From: Actinomycetota bacterium
GTDB taxonomy: Bacteria > Actinomycetota > Thermoleophilia > Gaiellales > Gaiellaceae
Reading direction: 5' to 3'
DNA: 5,963 bases
NCBI GenBank assembly: GCA_005883365.1
Contig: VAXA01000259.1
Span: forward strand, 1 to 5,963
Shown here: positions 1-5,961 of the stretch, one piece after another
Layout: every line of letters starts with the position of its first letter
How positions within the stretch are numbered: the stretch's first letter is position 1
Notes under the pieces: generated by a model
The model's database searches: none
What the model was told of the DNA's origin: nothing
Seen by the model: only the letters and a program-made list of their open reading frames with translations
Made by a program: the position numbers and the translations under genes

Positions 1-484
1 CGACATGGATCACCTTCGGGCCGATCGCCTCGAGCACCGGTCTTGCCCGCTCGAAGGTCTCATCGTCGCCCCCGACCATGAGCGAGGCCTTCCCCTGGTC
101 GACCGTGACCGCCGTGCCGGAGACGGGCGAATCGAGCATCGACGCGCCCGCCCCGGCGAGGCGCTCCGCGAGCGAGCGCGTGTTCGCCGGGCTCGCGGTG
201 CTCATATCGACGTAGATCGCGCCGGCACGCAGGCCTGCGAGGATCCCGTCCTCACCCTCGGTGACCGCCCGCACAGCCTCGGTGTTCGTGACCATCGTGA
301 AGACGAGCTCCCCGGCCGCCGCGACTTCGCGTGGACTATCGGCCCAGCGGGCGCCTTCGGCGAGGAGCGGCTCCGCCTTCTCGCGCGTACGGTTCCAGAC
401 GGTGACGTCGTGTCCGCCCGCGAGCAGGCGGTGCACGATCGAGCTGCCCATCACGCCGAGCCCGACGTAGCCGACCTCAGCCAT
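1..484 (-). CDS. Beta-hydroxyacid dehydrogenase (3-hydroxyisobutyrate dehydrogenase family), N-terminal part, cut by window edge
   Basis: Cytosolic NAD(P)-dependent oxidoreductase interconverting a beta-hydroxy acid and its semialdehyde or keto form. Only the first 161 residues are present. Seen: the Rossmann dinucleotide loop GLGVMG (residues 8-13), the end of the second strand VWNRT (29-33), VDMST (92-96), and the family's substrate-binding block DSPVSG (118-123) ending in MVGG (136-139). Asn31-Arg32-Thr33 after strand 2 resembles NADPH-preferring members such as glyoxylate/succinic semialdehyde reductases; cofactor choice is an inference. The catalytic lysine (about residue 170) and the all-helical C-terminal domain lie beyond the window, so activity cannot be judged. 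The third substrate-loop position is Thr124 rather than the common Gly. The ATG at 484 is chosen because GGAGGT lies 4 bases upstream and the Rossmann strand follows at once. It overlaps the end of the GntR gene by 8 bases. Alternatives: tartronate semialdehyde reductase or glyoxylate reductase; the family call is firm, the substrate is not. Confidence 0.9.
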   Translation of the reverse strand, partial: MAEVGYVGLGVMGSSIVHRLLAGGHDVTVWNRTREKAEPLLAEGARWADSPREVAAAGELVFTMVTNTEAVRAVTEGEDGILAGLRAGAIYVDMSTASPANTRSLAERLAGAGASMLDSPVSGTAVTVDQGKASLMVGGDDETFERARPVLEAIGPKVIHV

Positions 485-1223
485 CCCCACCTCCCTTGTG
501 GACGTCGAGCTCGACGCGGTCCAGATGCGCGCGCATCTCATCGCGCGCGCGGACGGCGTCGCCGGCGGCGATCGCCTCACGGATCTTGCGGTGCTCGCCC
601 ACCGCGCTCTCCGGGCTCTGCGGGATGCGGTAGACGGTCAAGAGCGCACGTCGCAGCACGTCACGCACCGCGTGCATGCTGTGCAAGACGAGGCGATTCC
701 CGGTCGCGCCCGCGAGCGCGAGGTGGAAGCGGAGGTCCGCGTCGATGAAGTCGTCGGCGAGGCCGGAGTCGGCGAGCGCCGCGGCCATCTCCTCGGTCGC
801 CGCGTCCATCTCGGCCAGGTCAGCGGGGATCTTTCGCTCCGCGGCGAGAGCAGCAGCCTCGCACTCGAGAATCCGGCGCAGCTCGAACAAGTCGTGGATG
901 CCGGTTCGCTCGTCGAGCGCGAAGAGCATGCGCAGCGAGCTGTTGAGCGGATTCATCGCCTCGGCGACGACGAACGAGCTCCCGCCCTCCGCGCGGATCA
1001 CTCCCTGCGACTCGAGCATCCGCAGCGCCTCCCGCACCGAGGAGCGCCCGACGGCGAAGCGTTCGGTGAGCTCACGTTCGGTCGCGAGCGCGTCGCCCGA
1101 GCGCAACGCACCCTGGCCGATCATGTCGACGAGCCGCTCCGCGACGAGCTCGTACGTCTTGCGCCGGGCGATCGGCTCGGCGGGGACGGGGTTGGGAACG
1201 GTGTCTGCCATCGTGTCTGTCAT
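477..1223 (-). CDS. GntR-family transcriptional regulator, FadR subfamily with FCD domain
   Basis: DNA-binding, ligand-responsive regulator of 248 residues, usual for FadR-type proteins. An N-terminal winged helix-turn-helix spans about residues 22-87; the recognition-helix region TERELTERFAVGRSSVREAL (48-67) is classic GntR, followed by the wing GVIRAEGGSSFVV (74-86). The C-terminal all-helical FCD domain spans about 108-240 and shows a plausible metal/ligand quartet: Asp163, His167, His211 and His233. Family knowledge: FCD proteins bind small carboxylates through such a metal site, and ligand binding usually relieves repression. The ATG at 1223 overlaps the livF stop (ATGA) and has only a weak upstream AGGG; a second in-frame ATG lies at 1211. 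Its place after the transporter genes and before a dehydrogenase suggests autoregulation of the whole operon by the imported compound or a derivative. Ligand and operator are unknown; repressor is more likely than activator. Confidence 0.95.
   Translation of the reverse strand: MTDTMADTVPNPVPAEPIARRKTYELVAERLVDMIGQGALRSGDALATERELTERFAVGRSSVREALRMLESQGVIRAEGGSSFVVAEAMNPLNSSLRMLFALDERTGIHDLFELRRILECEAAALAAERKIPADLAEMDAATEEMAAALADSGLADDFIDADLRFHLALAGATGNRLVLHSMHAVRDVLRRALLTVYRIPQSPESAVGEHRKIREAIAAGDAVRARDEMRAHLDRVELDVHKGGGDG
485..495 (-). promoter_or_regulatory. Ribosome binding site of the dehydrogenase, inside the gntR 3' end
   Basis: The coding strand reads GGGAGGT, four G residues, then ATG. 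The site sits within the last codons of the GntR gene and helps dictate its Gly-Gly-Gly-Asp-Gly tail. The strong site means that the dehydrogenase can be initiated independently as well as by coupling. Confidence 0.7.
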
Positions 1224-1975
1224 CCCTGCGCTCTGGCCGCGCCGCCGTTCGCGCGCGTATCGGGGTTGCCGCCGAGGTAGAGAGCGGCGACGCGCGGGTC
1301 GCCGAGCAGCTTCGACGCCTCGTCCACGAGCCGGACGACACCCATGTCCATCACGGCGCCGACATGAGAGACCGACAGGCCGAGGCGCGCGTTCTGCTCG
1401 ACGAGGAGTATCGTCCGGCCGCCTTCGTTGAGGGACTTCACCGTCTCGAAGACGGCATGGCGCGCCTTCGCGTCGAGCCCCATCGTCGGCTCGTCGAGGA
1501 GGATGAGCCGCGGGTCGAGCATGAGCGCGCGCGCAATCTCGATCAGCTTCTGCTGGCCTCCCGAGAGCGTGCCCGCCCGTTCGTGGCGCCGCTCCTCGAT
1601 CAGCGGGAAACGCTCGGCGATCTCCCCGGCACGGCGACGAGCGAGCGCCCCATCCCGCAGCGAGTGGCCGCCCATGAGCAGGTTGTCCCAGATTGTCATC
1701 AGCGGGAAGAGGCTTCGCTCCTGCGGCACGTGGACGATCCCCTTACGCAGCAGTACCGCCGGGGACAGACCGCCGACCGGGTCGCCCGCGAACTCCACCG
1801 TCCCGACGCGTGGCTTCAGCAGCCCGCTGAGCACTCGCAGCACCGTCGACTTGCCTGCGCCGTTCGGGCCGATTACGCACGTGACGGTTCCCGCCTCCAG
1901 CTCCAGGCTGACGCCGCGCAGGATGTCGGCCTGGCCGTAGCCTGCGCAGACGTCGTGTAAGCGGAGGAAGCTCAT
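1220..1975 (-). CDS. livF: ABC importer ATP-binding subunit, LivF type
   Basis: Cytoplasmic ATPase that pairs with the LivG-type subunit to power uptake; 251 residues, slightly longer than the roughly 235-240 usual for LivF because of a Gly/Ala-rich tail (GGNPDTRANGG onward). Seen: Walker A GPNGAGKST (36-44), Q-loop Gln85 in HVPQERSLFP, signature LSGGQ (137-141), Walker B LILLDEP (157-163) with catalytic Glu162, and VEQN (192-195). The switch histidine is thus Gln194, which is normal for LivF and separates it from LivG, which keeps VEHN. The start at 1975 gives ATGA overlap with the livG stop and begins at MSFLRLHDVCAGYG, exactly where LivF proteins begin; the upstream open frame is only the antisense/alternate frame of livG. 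No good ribosome site is visible, so translation probably depends on termination of livG. It overlaps the GntR gene by 4 bases downstream. Confidence 0.95.
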   Translation of the reverse strand: MSFLRLHDVCAGYGQADILRGVSLELEAGTVTCVIGPNGAGKSTVLRVLSGLLKPRVGTVEFAGDPVGGLSPAVLLRKGIVHVPQERSLFPLMTIWDNLLMGGHSLRDGALARRRAGEIAERFPLIEERRHERAGTLSGGQQKLIEIARALMLDPRLILLDEPTMGLDAKARHAVFETVKSLNEGGRTILLVEQNARLGLSVSHVGAVMDMGVVRLVDEASKLLGDPRVAALYLGGNPDTRANGGAARAQG

Positions 1976-2712
1976 GTGCCGAGATAGGCGTCGAGGACGG
2001 CAGGGTCGTGCTGCACCTCTGCGGGCGGGCCGTCGGCGATCTTGCGTCCGTGGTCGAGCACGATCACCCGGTCGCAGAGGCCCATGACGAGCGGCATGTT
2101 GTGCTCGACGACGAGGAGGGTGAGGCCGCGTGCGTGCAGGGCGCGGATCCGCTCCTCGATCTTCTCGACCATCACGGGGTTGACCCCGGCGGTCGGCTCG
2201 TCGAGCAGAACGAGCCGCGGCTTGCTCATGAGCACCGTCGCGAACTCGAGCAGCTTCTTCTGGCCGTACGAGAGCCGCCCGGCCCGCTCCTCCACGAGCC
2301 GCGCCAGGCCGAACTCCTCGAGCAGCTCGTGCGCGCGTTCGCGATCGGCGCGGCGAACCGCCGGGTAGACGATCGCGCGCCAGGGCTGGTGCACCGCGAC
2401 CGTCATGTTCTCGATCAAGGACAGCTGCGGAAAGATCCGGGCCTGCTGGAAGGTCCTCGTGAGCCCCGCCCGGTAGAGCGCGATCGGGTTCGGCCGGCGC
2501 ACAGCACGGCCGTCGAAGCGGACGGCGCCGGAGTCGGCGAAGTCGTAGCCGGTGAGCAGGTTGAAGAGGGTCGTCTTGCCGGAGCCGTTCGGCCCGATCA
2601 GCGCGGTGATGCTTCCGCTCTGCACCGCAAGGGAGCACTCCTCGACGGCGGTGACCCCACCGAAACGCTTCGTCAGCGCGTCGCTCTCCAGCAGCGCGGC
2701 GGCGGCCGTCAT
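1972..2712 (-). CDS. livG: ABC importer ATP-binding subunit, LivG type
   Basis: Cytoplasmic ATPase, 246 residues, forming the second half of the nucleotide-binding pair of the HAAT-type importer. Seen: Walker A GPNGSGKTT (40-48), the Q-loop segment TRTFQQARIFPQLS (85-98), signature LSYGQ (147-151), Walker B LVLLDEP (167-173) with catalytic Glu172, and switch His204 in VEHN. TRTFQ, DEPTAGVNP and the C-terminal DPAVLDAYLG are hallmarks of LivG/BCA-type ATPases. The signature has Tyr in place of the first Gly (LSYGQ), a known LivG variant. The start at 2712 is fixed by the ATGA overlap with the livM stop and by a perfect AGGAGGT-type site 9 bases upstream. It overlaps livF by 4 bases downstream. 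Confidence 0.96.
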   Translation of the reverse strand: MTAAAALLESDALTKRFGGVTAVEECSLAVQSGSITALIGPNGSGKTTLFNLLTGYDFADSGAVRFDGRAVRRPNPIALYRAGLTRTFQQARIFPQLSLIENMTVAVHQPWRAIVYPAVRRADRERAHELLEEFGLARLVEERAGRLSYGQKKLLEFATVLMSKPRLVLLDEPTAGVNPVMVEKIEERIRALHARGLTLLVVEHNMPLVMGLCDRVIVLDHGRKIADGPPAEVQHDPAVLDAYLGT

Positions 2713-3764
2713 GCGGCCGGCACCTCCTCCGGCTGGACCGTGACGCGCGCACCGCGATAGCGCCAGCGCTCGTATGCGTCGCCGAGCGAGGGAAGGATCC
2801 CGCGTGGCAAGACGAGCAGGATCACGACGAAGACAGCTGCATAGCCGACGAGGTAGAGCTCGCTCGCGCCGAGCCGGTACGCCATGTACTGCTGCGCCGG
2901 AACGAGGATCAGCGCTCCCAGCACCGGTCCCCAGAGTGTCCCGCGACCGCCGAGGAAGACGGGCACGACCGACCCGATCATCACGAGCGGGTCGACCGCG
3001 AACTGCGGGTAGATGTAGGTCAGGTAGTAGGCCCAGACTCCACCGGCCATCGCCGTCAGGCCGGCTGAGAGAGCAAAGGTGACGAGCTTCACACCGGTCG
3101 TGCGCACGCCCAGCCCACGGGCCTTCTCCTCGTCCTCGCGGATGGCGAACAGCATCAGCCCGAGCTTGTTCCTGCCGATGTGCCAGGAAAGCAGCAGCCC
3201 GAGCACGAGCACGCCCAGCATCGCGAAGTAGAAGGGGCGCTCGTACGTCTCGACCGGGAAGTTCGGTGTCGGGACGGAAAGGCCTGACGAGCCGTTCGTG
3301 ACGCCGCGCAGATTGAAGGCGAGGTTCTGGAAGACGAAGAGCAACGTCAGCGTCACGATCGCGAAGGTGATCGCCCGCGTGCGCAGCGCGACCCAGCCGA
3401 TCGGGACGGAGAGCAGCGCGACCGCGAGCCCGACGAGCGGGAGCACGTAGAACGGCCGGTAGCCGCTGCCGATCGACATGAACGCGTGCGAGGTGAAGCT
3501 GTACGCCGAGCCACGCAGCGGGCTCGAGACGCTGAAGGTGTTCGCGACCGTGTACGCGCCGATCCCGAAAAATGCGACGTGGCCGAGCGAGATGTAGCCG
3601 CTGTATCCCGCGAACATGTTCCACGCCGTCGCGAGCGCCGCGTACATGAGCGTGAAGACGCCGATGTTGACGAGCCAGTGCTCGTTGAAGACGAACGGGA
3701 AGGCGGCGAGGGCGCCGACGATGACGAGCCCGCGGACGAGCCCGAAGGGACGGATCGCCGTCAC
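2709..3764 (-). CDS. livM: Branched-chain amino acid-type ABC permease, LivM type
   Basis: Integral membrane subunit of 351 residues with many hydrophobic segments (roughly 9-26, 31-47, 55-75, 100-125, then several more). Seen: the BPD_transp_2/LivM block WNMFAGYSGYISLGHVAFFG (48-67), GSSGL in the middle loop, the cytoplasmic coupling loop REDEEKARGLGV (209-220), which contacts the ATPases, the GGRGT turn (272-276) and the C-terminal PRG (320-322). The tail RWRYRGARVTVQPEEVPAA is basic then acidic and likely cytoplasmic. A polar stretch at about residues 76-98 between early membrane segments looks like an external loop. The start is GTG at 3764, overlapping the livH stop as GTGA, with a weak GGGAACG upstream. 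A longer open frame continues to 4337 but has no membrane character upstream and would overlap livH by more than 570 bases, so I reject it. livG follows with an ATGA overlap. Confidence 0.93.
   Translation of the reverse strand: MTAIRPFGLVRGLVIVGALAAFPFVFNEHWLVNIGVFTLMYAALATAWNMFAGYSGYISLGHVAFFGIGAYTVANTFSVSSPLRGSAYSFTSHAFMSIGSGYRPFYVLPLVGLAVALLSVPIGWVALRTRAITFAIVTLTLLFVFQNLAFNLRGVTNGSSGLSVPTPNFPVETYERPFYFAMLGVLVLGLLLSWHIGRNKLGLMLFAIREDEEKARGLGVRTTGVKLVTFALSAGLTAMAGGVWAYYLTYIYPQFAVDPLVMIGSVVPVFLGGRGTLWGPVLGALILVPAQQYMAYRLGASELYLVGYAAVFVVILLVLPRGILPSLGDAYERWRYRGARVTVQPEEVPAA
2722..2730 (-). promoter_or_regulatory. Ribosome binding site of livG, inside the livM 3' end
   Basis: The coding strand reads GGAGGAGGT followed by a 9-base spacer and the livG ATG. 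It lies in the codons for Glu-Glu-Val near the end of livM. This is one of the strongest ribosome sites inside the overlapping block and supports the 2712 start over any longer frame. Confidence 0.75.
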
Positions 3765-4636
3765 AGCACGCGTTCCCGTAGCCCGAAGAAGCCCTGCGGC
3801 CGAACGAGCAGGACGAGGATCAGGATCGCGAAGAACGACATCGACGCCCAGGTCGGCGAGTACTCCACCGCGACCACGGACTCGGTGACGCCGAGCAGCA
3901 TCGCCGCGAGGACTGCGCCGCCGACGCTGCCGAGCCCGCCGAGGACGATGATCGAGAGCAGCCGCGAGATCAGGTCGTAGTGGCTGCCCGGGTTGAACGG
4001 ATAGACGATCCCGTAGAGGGCGCCGGCGGCCGCGGCGGTGGCTGCCCCGATCCCGAACCCGAGCGCCGAGACGAGCCTCTCGTTCACGCCGAGCAGCCGC
4101 GCCGACGTGGGGTTCTGGACGACCGCGCGGATCGAGCGGCCGAAGCGGGTGAACCGGAGCAGCGAGTAAAGACCGAGCAGGATGACGACGGATGCAGCGA
4201 AGCCGTAGACGCGCGGCTCCGAGAACCGGTAGGAGCCGAGCGTCCACGACTTGTTCGCATAGCCCGTGTTCGTCGCCCGGACGGTCGTCTTGTAGCCGAT
4301 GCTGAGCAGCCCCTCGATCCCGAGCGCGAGCGCCCACGTGACGAGCAGCGACATCTCCGAGGCGTGCTCGCCGCGCAGGGAGCGGACGAACACGAGCTGG
4401 GTCAGGACGCCGGCGACGAACATCGCCGGCATCAGGAGCAGGATCGAGAGGAACGGGTCGAGGCCGAGGTGGCCGAAGAGGCTGTAGCTGAGATACGCGG
4501 CGAGGATCACGAACGCACCCTGCGCCACGTTGATCACCCGCATGATCCCGAACACGAGCGTCAGCCCGCTCGCCATCAGCGCGTAGAGCCCGCCGGTGAG
4601 CACGCCCAGGATCACCGCCTGCACGAACGTCTGCAT
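3761..4636 (-). CDS. livH: Branched-chain amino acid-type ABC permease, LivH type
   Basis: Integral membrane subunit of 291 residues, the usual LivH length, with about eight hydrophobic segments. Seen: the N-terminal family block GLYALMASGLTLVFGIMRVIN (16-36, one extra residue each side is hydrophobic) followed by NVAQG (36-40; Gln in place of the frequent His), the cytoplasmic coupling loop QNPTSARLLGVN (174-185), the LGGLGSVGG turn (232-240) and the C-terminal VRPQG (278-282). It forms the translocation path with the LivM-type subunit. The ATG at 4636 has GGGAGGAGG 5 bases upstream, and the protein starts with the expected short MQTFVQ leader into the first membrane helix. It lies 45 bases after the binding-protein gene and overlaps livM by 4 bases. 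Substrate specificity cannot be read from the permease. Confidence 0.95.
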   Translation of the reverse strand: MQTFVQAVILGVLTGGLYALMASGLTLVFGIMRVINVAQGAFVILAAYLSYSLFGHLGLDPFLSILLLMPAMFVAGVLTQLVFVRSLRGEHASEMSLLVTWALALGIEGLLSIGYKTTVRATNTGYANKSWTLGSYRFSEPRVYGFAASVVILLGLYSLLRFTRFGRSIRAVVQNPTSARLLGVNERLVSALGFGIGAATAAAAGALYGIVYPFNPGSHYDLISRLLSIIVLGGLGSVGGAVLAAMLLGVTESVVAVEYSPTWASMSFFAILILVLLVRPQGFFGLRERVL

Positions 4637-4681
4637 TCCAGCCTCCTCCCGGCTACCTCGTCCCTCTCCTTCCCTCTCGTC
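4637..4681 (-). promoter_or_regulatory. Purine-rich spacer with livH ribosome binding site
   Basis: This is the only spacer between complete genes. The coding strand is almost all purine (GACGAGAGGGAAGGAGAGGG and onward). The functional ribosome site GGGAGGAGG (4642-4650) ends 5 bases before the livH ATG. It sits in the 7-base loop of a short perfect inverted repeat, AGCC and GGCT (4640-4643 and 4651-4654). I see no terminator-like hairpin or T-run, so readthrough from the binding-protein gene is expected. Confidence 0.6.
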
Positions 4682-5923
4682 CTACCCGTGCCACTTCGGC
4701 TTCGCGATCGGCTTGTGCACTGCGATCGACGATGGGAAGACGGGAACGAGCTTGCCGCCGACCCACTGCACGAGGATCGAGTTGCCGTTCGGGCTGCCGT
4801 ACTTGTTCCAGTGGAAGTTGCCGTTCACGCCGTGCCAGGTGCCCGTGTGGAGCGCGGCGATGATCTTCGTGTTCGAGAACGAGTGCGTCTTCTGCACGGC
4901 CTCCGTGAGGATCTGCCCGCAGGAGTACGCCTCGGCGGTCGTCGTGTCGATGTCCTGACCGCTCTTGTCGCCGCCGTAGCGCTTCACGTACTCCTTGATG
5001 AACTGCTTGTTCCCCTTGAAATTCGCCTGCGGGAACCAGTCCCCCGACGAGAAGATGCCGGTCGTGTTCGCGCGCCCGATCTTCGACGGGAACTCGAGCG
5101 GGCTGTTCGCGCCGTTCTCGATGTAGAGGAACTTCGGGTTGTAGCGGAGCTGGAGCAGTCCCTTCGCCATCGCATACCCGTCGACGCTCTGCGTCCCGGC
5201 GGCGATCAGGTCCGGCTTCGCGTTGACGACTGCCTGGATGATCGGCGAGTAGTCGGTCGTCTCCGACGGGTAGATCTTCGAGTAGACGGTCTTGATCCCG
5301 TGAGCCTCGAGGGTCTTCTTGAGCCGCTGGATCGGCGGCGCCGCGAACGGGTCGTCCAGCATCGGGTACGCGGCGGTCTTCGGCCGCTTCGACTTCGGCA
5401 GCGACAGGATGTAATGCGCGAGGACGTCGGCGTTCCTGATCGCCGGCGCCGGCTGCGCGAAGAAGACGTTGTTCAGCCTCGCCTGGAAGACCGCGGGCCC
5501 GCCGCCGGCCGGCTCGATGAACGCGTAGCCGTAGCGGTGGGCAACCGTCGCCGACGGTGCCGTCAGCAGCGTCGAGAACGGCCCGAGGACGAAGGCGACC
5601 TTGTCCTTGGTGATCAGGTTCGTGTAGTTCGTCACGGCCTGATCCGGGCTCGACGTGTCGTCGACGATCTTGAGCTGGATCTTCCGGCCCATCAGGCCGC
5701 CCTGCGCGTTCTGGTGCGCCTGCCAGAGCTTGTAGCCGCGCATCGCCGCCTTGCCCTCGTCCGAGAAGTCACCCGAGAGCGAGAGCGAGATGCCGATGAC
5801 CACCGGCTTCGCGGATGTGCGATCGCGCTGCGCCGACGACGCGAGGGAGCTCGCGCTCCAGCCGCCGAGGACGACCGTGACCACCAAGACGAGCGCGCCG
5901 ACGCGGAACCGACGCTGCCTCAT
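4682..5923 (-). CDS. ABC importer substrate-binding protein, branched-chain amino acid/amide type (Peripla_BP_6), secreted
   Basis: Extracytoplasmic receptor that captures the substrate and delivers it to the LivH/LivM pore; 413 residues. A signal peptide is clear: basic MRQRRFR, a hydrophobic core at about 8-21, and a likely type I cleavage after Ala31 (SSA-Q). No Cys occurs near the signal; the only Cys is residue 335. The mature part shows the type I binding-protein fold: VVIGISLSLSGDFSDEG (41-57) with GYKLW (63-67), VDDTSSPDQAV (87-97), GPFST (114-118) and EPAGGG (137-142). The last two are where LivK-like proteins contact ligand, but here they do not match the LivK Ser/Thr pattern I would expect for leucine/isoleucine/valine, so the ligand is open. 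The ATG at 5923 is preferred because AGGAGGT lies 4 bases upstream and Arg-rich residues follow. An in-frame ATG at 5941 would overlap that ribosome site, lacks one of its own, and adds an acidic MEEEVD that does not suit a signal peptide. Confidence 0.93.
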   Translation of the reverse strand: MRQRRFRVGALVLVVTVVLGGWSASSLASSAQRDRTSAKPVVIGISLSLSGDFSDEGKAAMRGYKLWQAHQNAQGGLMGRKIQLKIVDDTSSPDQAVTNYTNLITKDKVAFVLGPFSTLLTAPSATVAHRYGYAFIEPAGGGPAVFQARLNNVFFAQPAPAIRNADVLAHYILSLPKSKRPKTAAYPMLDDPFAAPPIQRLKKTLEAHGIKTVYSKIYPSETTDYSPIIQAVVNAKPDLIAAGTQSVDGYAMAKGLLQLRYNPKFLYIENGANSPLEFPSKIGRANTTGIFSSGDWFPQANFKGNKQFIKEYVKRYGGDKSGQDIDTTTAEAYSCGQILTEAVQKTHSFSNTKIIAALHTGTWHGVNGNFHWNKYGSPNGNSILVQWVGGKLVPVFPSSIAVHKPIAKPKWHG

Positions 5924-5927
5924 GTCT

Positions 5928-5939
5928 ACCTCCTCCTCC
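5928..5939 (-). promoter_or_regulatory. Ribosome binding site of the substrate-binding protein gene
   Basis: The coding strand reads GGAGGAGGAGGT, then AGAC, then ATG at 5923. Its last seven bases are a full match to the anti-Shine-Dalgarno complement. It decides the start at 5923 against the in-frame ATG at 5941 and suggests high translation of the binding protein, the component needed in excess. Confidence 0.8.
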
Positions 5940-5945
5940 ATGGAG

Positions 5946-5961
5946 CGATCAGACGATCAGA
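5946..5961 (-). repeat. Tandem 8-base direct repeat (TCTGATCG x2), possible operator
   Basis: Two perfect head-to-tail copies of TCTGATCG on the coding strand lie just upstream of the ribosome site of the first gene. The window ends two bases further on (TG, which would break a third perfect copy). The position fits a regulator site at or just downstream of a promoter, but there is no match to the FadR-type TGGTnnnACCA pattern. The repeat is seen; any function is inference. Confidence 0.35.

Noticed and set aside
192..195. LivF switch-loop Gln instead of His as a degenerate ATPase site (protein residues 192-195, about bases 1391-1402)
   Set aside because: VEQN is the normal LivF sequence; the catalytic Glu and Walker motifs are intact, so it is not a defect. 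The coordinates given here are residue numbers.
5..748. Plus-strand open frame of 247 codons at the left edge
   Set aside because: Arg/Gly/Ala-rich low-complexity product without motifs, antisense to a clear dehydrogenase and part of the GntR gene; explained by GC-rich codon bias.
498..1431. Two overlapping plus-strand open frames (498-1280 and 676-1431)
   Set aside because: Both are antisense to the well-supported GntR regulator, have no recognisable domain or good ribosome site, and have compositions typical of GC-rich shadow frames.
1364..2760. Plus-strand open frames opposite the two ATPase genes (1364-1960, 1428-1940, 2008-2760, 2042-2368)
   Set aside because: The minus strand has all ABC ATPase motifs in order; the opposite frames show no independent protein family signal.
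3486..3980. Plus-strand open frames opposite the livM/livH junction
   Set aside because: Highly charged, motif-free products antisense to membrane proteins; the charge pattern is the mirror of hydrophobic codons.
2712..4337. Longer minus-strand frames extending livF (to 2752), livG (to 3624) and livM (to 4337)
   Set aside because: The extra N-terminal parts are Arg-rich out-of-frame readings of the upstream genes. The family-typical starts coincide with ATGA or GTGA overlaps.
4637..4681. Possible terminator or attenuator between the binding protein and livH
   Set aside because: The spacer is nearly all purine on the coding strand, so it cannot form a strong hairpin, and there is no T-run.
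4984..5175. Small minus-strand frame of 63 codons inside the binding-protein gene
   Set aside because: Ser/Arg-rich out-of-frame reading within a well-supported gene; no ribosome site or motif.
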